From: Phycisphaerales bacterium UBA1910
GTDB lineage: Bacteria; Planctomycetota; Phycisphaerae; Phycisphaerales; UBA1924
Direction of reading: 5' to 3'
Length of the DNA stretch: 30,105 bases
NCBI GenBank assembly: GCA_002337545.1
Contig: DDGE01000047.1
Location: forward strand, 6,184 to 36,288
This document shows positions 25,299 to 30,105 of the stretch, piece after piece; positions within the stretch are counted from its first letter, which is position 1, and each line of letters starts with the position of its first letter. The translations under genes were made by a program, and so were the position numbers. Under the pieces are notes generated by a model. The model saw nothing but the letters and a program-made list of their open reading frames with translations, had not been told where the DNA came from and ran no database searches.

Positions 25299-26033
25299 TT
25301 AATAGTGACAGGCGGCACAGTGCTCGGGCGGGTTCCGCTTGAGCGTATCAACAAGGTCCTGCGGATTAATGCCTTGATGGGCACGCTCCTCAGGCGAAAG
25401 CGGGATCAAGGTTTCCCCGTCTTCACTCATCTTGTTGAACCAGTGATTCTCAACCCAGTAAAGGTCCGTGACCTTATCTTTCGGAACGAGGTTCTCTTCC
25501 GGGTTGCGATGGCAATCAAGACACCAGCCCATCGAGAGTGATTCCTGTTGAGCAACGACCGGCATGCCTTGGATCTGTCCGTGGCATGAATAGCAGCTCA
25601 CGCCAGCGTTCACATGCGCGTTATGCGGGAAGCTCGCGTAATCCGGTACAACATGGATGTTTCGCCATTCGATCCCAACGCCCTCGTTGTAGGCATCACG
25701 GATGAACTGAACTTTTTCATCGGTCGCAGTCGAGAGTTCCGTATTCAGACGATTCTCGACATGACAGTTCATGCAGGTCTCAACCGCAGGGACATTGGCG
25801 TGCCACGAATCTTCAACATTCGTGTGGCAGTACCGACAGTCCATGCCGAGTTTGCCCGCATGAATCTGATGATTGAACCCTGATCCGGGCTGTTCGGGCA
25901 TGTAGCCCACCTCCCAGAACTTGGGTGTCGCGTAGTACCAGAACCCAGCAATCACGCACACGACCCCGCCGTTCACGACGAAGAAGAGCAGCGTGGGAAG
26001 CGCGTTCATCCATTTCGGGAAGATGGGTTTCAA
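25299..26033 (-). CDS. actA: ACIII subunit ActA, pentahaem cytochrome c (TTG start)
   Basis: The first gene of the ACIII-oxidase operon. A 244-residue membrane-anchored multihaem cytochrome with five CxxCH sites: CRYCH (66-70), CMNCH (87-91), CYSCH (147-151), CLDCH (171-175) and CAACH (239-243). A single N-terminal helix (about 11-33) holds it in the membrane. The start is a TTG at 26033; GGTGGAG ends about seven bases upstream, so it is preferred over the in-frame ATG nine codons in (26009), which has no such site. Together with ActB and ActE it forms the extracytoplasmic electron-transfer part of ACIII. Haem attachment requires the ResB-CcsA system encoded elsewhere in this window. Confidence 0.95.
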   Translation of the reverse strand: MKPIFPKWMNALPTLLFFVVNGGVVCVIAGFWYYATPKFWEVGYMPEQPGSGFNHQIHAGKLGMDCRYCHTNVEDSWHANVPAVETCMNCHVENRLNTELSTATDEKVQFIRDAYNEGVGIEWRNIHVVPDYASFPHNAHVNAGVSCYSCHGQIQGMPVVAQQESLSMGWCLDCHRNPEENLVPKDKVTDLYWVENHWFNKMSEDGETLIPLSPEERAHQGINPQDLVDTLKRNPPEHCAACHY

Positions 26034-26254
26034 GGCGAATCTCCACCGGTGTCAAAATAGACAAGCGTCCAATGACGCGATATGCCCGAATGCATTCGGG
26101 CGCTACTGGTCACTAGGGTAGCATCGAGATTCCGCGTAAACTGTGCTGCCCAACCGAAATTCTGTCTGTTTTTGTGTAGAATACGGCAATCGCACACGAT
26201 CTGACAGCAATAATCGTTGCGACTCAGTTTCAACTACGCCGGAAGGATTCTCAA
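26034..26254. promoter_or_regulatory. Divergent promoter region between the act-cox operon and heme A synthase gene
   Basis: This 221-base spacer separates two divergent genes of the same pathway and must hold both promoters. A TAGAAT (26177-26182) is a possible -10 for the heme A synthase gene, but no matching -35 is evident. GGAAGG (26241-26246) is that gene's ribosome binding site. The palindrome at 26084-26101 is the most striking element. Confidence 0.5.
26084..26101. promoter_or_regulatory. Perfect 18-bp palindrome, possible operator
   Basis: GCCCGAATGCATTCGGGC is fully self-complementary over 18 bases and sits in the shared spacer, about 50 bases from the actA start. It has no T-tract and faces no gene end, so an operator is more likely than a terminator. 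A binding protein cannot be named. Confidence 0.55.
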
Positions 26255-27649
26255 ATGACGAGCACACAAGAACTTCCGAATACAGGACACTCAAATCCCC
26301 AATCCGCGGGCGTGCTCGCCCCAGCGCTCTCGATCGGATTCGGCGCGGCCGTCTTGATGTGGGTCGTCGCGTGGATCCTTCACATGCCGGGGGTGCGTGT
26401 TTCCAACGCGATCGCGATCCCCATGCTCCTTGTGCCGCTGCTAGCGATGTGCATGCTCTGGATCCCCGGAGTGCCCCCATCAAAGCGAGTCAAAGCCGGA
26501 GCTGTATCCGGATTGGTTGCAGGGCTGGTGAATCTGCTCATTCTGGGTTCCTTTATTACTGAGCAGCCGGAATCGACCGCGGAGATGTCTGAAAAAGCGA
26601 ACAGTCTCGCGCCGAACGCGTTCGTGGTCATCTTGGGATCCATCACTGTCTCGATCGTCGTTGCCCTACTTGCATCCCTGATTGTCAGAGGGAAGCAGTC
26701 TGAAACGCTTGAATCTCGCAAGTGGCTCTCACGATTCGCGTGGGTCACGGCACTGACCTATATCCCGCTGATCGCGGTCGGGGGCGCGGTCACGAGCACG
26801 GATTCCGGGCTCGCCGTCCCAGATGCCGTAACCAGTTATGGCGCGATATCGGTGCTCTTCCCCTTAAAACTCATGGCCGAGCCACGAATCTTCCTTGAGC
26901 ACTCGCACCGATTGTTCGGCACCCTCGCAGGGTTCACGACGATTGTCCTGATGCTCCGCGTGGTCATTTCACGCGTCCAGACGCTTCCCAAAGTTCTCAG
27001 CATTGTGCTTTTCCTCGCCGTCAGTGCCCAAGGCATCCTCGGAATCGTCCGCGTGGCCGATGCCAGCACCGCGTTCGCGATTATCCACGGCGTCTTCGCC
27101 CAGTTGGTCTTCGCACTCGCATTTGTCATCGCGATCATGCTCACACGGACCTGGATGGAAACATCCCCGAGCGAGGCAGTTGTTGCGAACGCAAAGAAAG
27201 CACGAACCGTGATGATCCTGGCGTTCATCGCATTGTGCATCCAACTCGTCTTTGGCGCGCTCACCCGCCACATGCATTCATCGCACGCGATGCTCTCACA
27301 CATGGGATTTGCGTTTATCGTGATGTCTCTCGTGATCATCGGTGGCGCGTTCTGCATTCGTGCGGGCAAAGCGGACCCGTCCGGCAAACCGATCCGCATC
27401 TTTGGAATCCTGATGCACGGGATCGTGACTTGGCAGTTCGCGCTTGGATTCGCCACACTCTCGCTCGCGTGGACTAGTGATAACCCGGACCTGCCCACAG
27501 CGGACACACTGCACACGGCCGATGCGATCGATCACATCGGAGCCCTCGTAGCGACGCTGCATCAGGTATCGGGCGCGGCGCTCCTTGCGACGACGGCCTG
27601 TGCGCTCGTATGGGCGATAAAGCTCGCCCGGGGTCCCAAAATCAAGTAA
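26255..27649 (+). CDS. ctaA: Heme A synthase, COX15/CtaA family, with N-terminal four-helix extension
   Basis: Converts haem O to haem A, the cofactor of the caa3 oxidase encoded divergently. In this 464-residue protein the C-terminal ~300 residues carry the family core, with probable haem histidines His216 and His218 (EHSHR), His279 (HGVFAQ), the His-rich RHMHSSHAMLSHMG stretch (His345, His349) and His436 (LHQVSGAAL). The first ~150 residues are an added four-helix region (about 20-43, 50-70, 79-100 and 121-145). The signature near residue 176 reads GGAVTSTDSGLAVPDAVTSYG, whereas most relatives I recall have a Trp-Pro after PD. GGAAGG lies about 8-9 bases before the ATG. Heme O synthase (CtaB) is not seen in the window. 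Confidence 0.9.
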   Translation: MTSTQELPNTGHSNPQSAGVLAPALSIGFGAAVLMWVVAWILHMPGVRVSNAIAIPMLLVPLLAMCMLWIPGVPPSKRVKAGAVSGLVAGLVNLLILGSFITEQPESTAEMSEKANSLAPNAFVVILGSITVSIVVALLASLIVRGKQSETLESRKWLSRFAWVTALTYIPLIAVGGAVTSTDSGLAVPDAVTSYGAISVLFPLKLMAEPRIFLEHSHRLFGTLAGFTTIVLMLRVVISRVQTLPKVLSIVLFLAVSAQGILGIVRVADASTAFAIIHGVFAQLVFALAFVIAIMLTRTWMETSPSEAVVANAKKARTVMILAFIALCIQLVFGALTRHMHSSHAMLSHMGFAFIVMSLVIIGGAFCIRAGKADPSGKPIRIFGILMHGIVTWQFALGFATLSLAWTSDNPDLPTADTLHTADAIDHIGALVATLHQVSGAALLATTACALVWAIKLARGPKIK

Positions 27650-27736
27650 TCTCAGTGTGAAACCGCCCAGCACCGGGTCCCAATGCAATCCACTGGACCT
27701 TGCTGCGTTGGACGGACAACACACGGAGATTGCGTC

Positions 27737-29278
27737 ATGGGCACATACACGACACATACCCAGCCGCGCGAACGCGTTGAGACCTCCCTGCTCCAGATCT
27801 CGGACGAGGAGTTCGGGTATCGCGAAGCAAGGCACCTGCTCTGGCGTGCGGGGTTCGGCGGCACAGACGAGCAGATCCGTACGCTCGCGTCATGGGGGCC
27901 AAAGAAGGCGGTCGATTTTATTATCGACTATGAGGACATCCCCTTCGAAAACGACGGGCCAACTCTGTTCGATAAGGACATCATGACGCCACGCTCTCGC
28001 GAGGAGAACATGGCCTTCCGCCTCGCTCAACAGACAGGCGACGAGAACACTCTGAATAGGTTCCGCGAGATGCGACAACGCGCCCAGCGCGAGGATCGTG
28101 CGCAGATGCGTGAGATCCGACACTGGTGGTTGACGCGAATGATCCAGACGCCGCGACCGCTGGAAGAAAAGATGACACTCTTCTGGCACGGCCACTTTGC
28201 GACGAGCTATCGAACGATCGAAAACTCGTACCACATGTATCAGCAGAACCGAATGTTTCGAGGGCTTGCGCTGGGCAACTTCCGCACACTCCTGACATCG
28301 ATCATCCGCGACCCCGCGATGCTCCGCTATCTCAACAACAACCAGAACCGAAAAAACGCCCCCAACGAGAACCTCGCAAGAGAGATCATGGAACTCTTCT
28401 CTCTCGGCGAGGGCAACTATTCTGAGCGTGACATCAAAGAAGGGGCCCGTGCGCTGACGGGTTACACCTATCGGGATGACGCATTCTTCTTCAGCAAGAA
28501 CCAGCACGATGAAGGATCGAAGCGCGTCCTCAGCGTGAATGGCAACATCGACGGCGATGGGTTTGTGAACGCGATCATCCGATCCCCCCACTGCGCCCCC
28601 TTCATCTGTGCCAATCTCTACAAGTTTTTCGTCTCGGAAATCCCAACGGATACCAAGGCCCTCGAGGGCGCCGAACGCACGGTCGTGCGAGCCCTCAGCC
28701 AAGTCATGGAGCAATCAAGGTTTGAAGTCAAGCCGGTTTTGAGGAAGCTGTTCTTGAGCAGGCATTTCTACGATCCGAGCGTCATGGGCAACAAAATCAA
28801 GAGCCCGATTGATCTGGTTGTCGGCGCTGTGCGGACGCTCAATACCCCTGTGCGGAATCTGGTCGTCCTTTCGCAAGCGATCGATAAGATGGGCCAGAGT
28901 CTGTTTCTACCGCCGAGCGTCAAGGGCTGGGACGGCGGGCGCGCATGGATCAATACATCGACACTCTTTACACGCCAGAACACGCTCGTATACATGCTCA
29001 CTGGGCAGATGGCTCAGTCGAACCGGCTCTTCGTCGATCGAACCCCATATGACCCGCGACTGATCGTGGATTGCATGAATGACCCACGCATTCAGGGAGA
29101 TCCGCCCGATGAACTCGTCGCGAATCAAATCATGGACTTCGTGCTGGGACGAAGACCGTACGGCGCTTCTGACCAACTTGTATCTGCAGCTTACAAAGTC
29201 GATAAACCCGCGAGTACCGACGGCATCCGGACGATGCTGATGCTCACGACCTCGATGCCTGAGTACCAGCTCTGCTGA
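27737..29278 (+). CDS. DUF1800 domain protein
   Basis: A 513-residue member of the DUF1800 family. The ATG at 27737 (MGTYTTHTQP) has GGAG about 8-10 bases upstream and replaces a longer in-frame reading from 27683. Family elements visible are EARHLLWRAGFGG near the N-terminus, EEKMTLFWHGHFATSY, MLRYLNNNQNRKNAPNENLA, REIMELFSLGEGNYSERDI and ARALTGY. The function is unknown; members are commonly encoded next to a DUF1501 gene, as here, and the pair is abundant in planctomycetes. No cleavable signal peptide is evident, so export with its partner is only a possibility. Confidence 0.95.
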   Translation: MGTYTTHTQPRERVETSLLQISDEEFGYREARHLLWRAGFGGTDEQIRTLASWGPKKAVDFIIDYEDIPFENDGPTLFDKDIMTPRSREENMAFRLAQQTGDENTLNRFREMRQRAQREDRAQMREIRHWWLTRMIQTPRPLEEKMTLFWHGHFATSYRTIENSYHMYQQNRMFRGLALGNFRTLLTSIIRDPAMLRYLNNNQNRKNAPNENLAREIMELFSLGEGNYSERDIKEGARALTGYTYRDDAFFFSKNQHDEGSKRVLSVNGNIDGDGFVNAIIRSPHCAPFICANLYKFFVSEIPTDTKALEGAERTVVRALSQVMEQSRFEVKPVLRKLFLSRHFYDPSVMGNKIKSPIDLVVGAVRTLNTPVRNLVVLSQAIDKMGQSLFLPPSVKGWDGGRAWINTSTLFTRQNTLVYMLTGQMAQSNRLFVDRTPYDPRLIVDCMNDPRIQGDPPDELVANQIMDFVLGRRPYGASDQLVSAAYKVDKPASTDGIRTMLMLTTSMPEYQLC

Positions 29279-29296
29279 ATCTGAGAGGGATACACG

Positions 29297-30105
29297 ATGA
29301 ACCTGCACAACGATCCAACGAACGCGAAGGCCTATACCCGCCGGGCGTTCATTCAGAACTCCGCGATGCTCGCGTCCGCGGCATTGACTGTCCCCGCTTT
29401 CATCCAGTCGTCCGCCTTTGCGATGCCCAAAGCAGAGCACGGGCTCTCATCGATCGCAGGCGTCAATGAAGACAATATCCTGGTGATCATCCAACTCTCC
29501 GGCGGCAACGACGGGCTCAACACCGTTGTGCCCTACCGCGACGACGCATATTACCGAATGCGTCCCTCGATCGGGATCAAGCCCGACGGGCTGCACATCT
29601 TGAGCAAGAACGGGTCCAACGGCGCGGTCGATCTTGGCCTCAATCAAGCGATGACCGGCATCCGCGAGCTTTACGACGAAGGACAATGCGCCATCATTCA
29701 GGGCGTCGGGTACCCCAACCCGAACCGATCGCACTTCGCTTCAATGGACATCTGGCACACCGGTGAAACCACCGGCACGGGTGATGGGTGGCTTGGACGC
29801 TACATCGATGCGCAGTGCTGCGGGTACGGCAAGGGCGAGAGCGGCACGCCAGATGGATCGATGGATGACAAGGTCGAGCCTCCCATCGCGATCGGGAACG
29901 AGGCGCCGCTCATGCTCACTGGGCGCAGCATGATGCCCGTGTCATTCGAGTCCGCCGAGTTGTTCGCGTGGGCTGGCAAGAAGTACAACGAGGACATCGT
30001 CGAGGAACATCGCAAGCTCACGGACATGGTGAACGAGCGCATCGAGCACGAGAAAGACTCCAACAACGCGTTCCTGCTTCGCACCGCGATGGACGCGCGG
30101 GTCTC
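29297..30105 (+). CDS. DUF1501 domain protein, Tat-exported (3' end outside the window)
   Basis: The gene runs off the right edge; 269 codons are visible. The start has GAGAGGGA directly upstream and lies 18 bases after the DUF1800 stop. A twin-arginine signal (TRRAFIQ, Arg15-Arg16) is followed by a hydrophobic stretch ending near FAMPKA, so the protein is probably exported folded. The mature part opens with ILVIIQLSGGNDGLNTVVPY, the hallmark of DUF1501, which belongs to the alkaline-phosphatase-like superfamily, and continues with AIIQGVGYPNPNRSHFAS and IWHTGE. The substrate is unknown. Confidence 0.93.
   Translation, partial: MNLHNDPTNAKAYTRRAFIQNSAMLASAALTVPAFIQSSAFAMPKAEHGLSSIAGVNEDNILVIIQLSGGNDGLNTVVPYRDDAYYRMRPSIGIKPDGLHILSKNGSNGAVDLGLNQAMTGIRELYDEGQCAIIQGVGYPNPNRSHFASMDIWHTGETTGTGDGWLGRYIDAQCCGYGKGESGTPDGSMDDKVEPPIAIGNEAPLMLTGRSMMPVSFESAELFAWAGKKYNEDIVEEHRKLTDMVNERIEHEKDSNNAFLLRTAMDARV

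Noticed and set aside
26050..26055. TTGACA on the minus strand as a -35 for actA
   Set aside because: A -10 at normal spacing would fall at or inside the actA start, so transcription would begin after the TTG.
27683..27736. Longer start for the DUF1800 gene
   Set aside because: The added residues (Cys-rich) do not resemble the family, and GGAG supports the ATG at 27737.

Overview
The window looks like a chromosomal segment of a planctomycete, most probably of the Phycisphaerae. That assignment is an inference from gene content: a DUF1800/DUF1501 pair, a Minf_1886-family protein typical of the Planctomycetes/Verrucomicrobia, an alternative complex III (ACIII) operon, and system II cytochrome c maturation. 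No rRNA, tRNA, CRISPR array, insertion sequence or other mobile element was seen, and no gene-free stretch exceeds 300 bases; the longest are about 221 bases (26034-26254) and 164 bases (9154-9317).

Layout. At 1-2111 three minus-strand genes encode an AI-2E/PerM-type membrane protein (cut by the window edge), a Minf_1886-family protein and a 3-methyladenine DNA glycosylase. At 2170-3273 two plus-strand genes encode a lipoprotein with weak ATP10 resemblance and an AhpD-like protein, closed by a strong intrinsic terminator. At 3342-9153 a minus-strand group encodes an amidohydrolase, ResB and CcsA, so the last two provide cytochrome c haem attachment. At 9318-10205 a plus-strand OmpA-type lipoprotein gene ends in a second strong terminator.

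The core is one long minus-strand cluster from 26033 down to 10284. It holds ActA (pentahaem), ActB (iron-sulfur), ActC, ActD, ActE (monohaem lipoprotein) and ActF, then a small uncharacterised membrane protein, a Sco copper chaperone, oxidase subunits II (with a fused cytochrome c domain), I, III and IV, and an uncharacterised two-TM protein. Divergent from it at 26255-27649 is a heme A synthase (CtaA/COX15 type). Together these genes encode a quinol-oxidising ACIII, a caa3 oxygen reductase, and much of their assembly apparatus: haem c attachment, CuA delivery and haem A synthesis. At the right edge, a DUF1800 gene and a truncated Tat-dependent DUF1501 gene form an ordinary planctomycete export pair.

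The ACIII-caa3 pairing is known from other phyla, so it is not new as a system. The parts that merit attention are two unrecognised membrane proteins embedded in the operon, a subunit IV with an unusual 140-residue tail, histidine-rich termini on several subunits, an A2-type (YSHPVV) subunit I, a heme A synthase with an N-terminal four-helix extension and altered motif, and a perfect 18-bp palindrome between the divergent operons.
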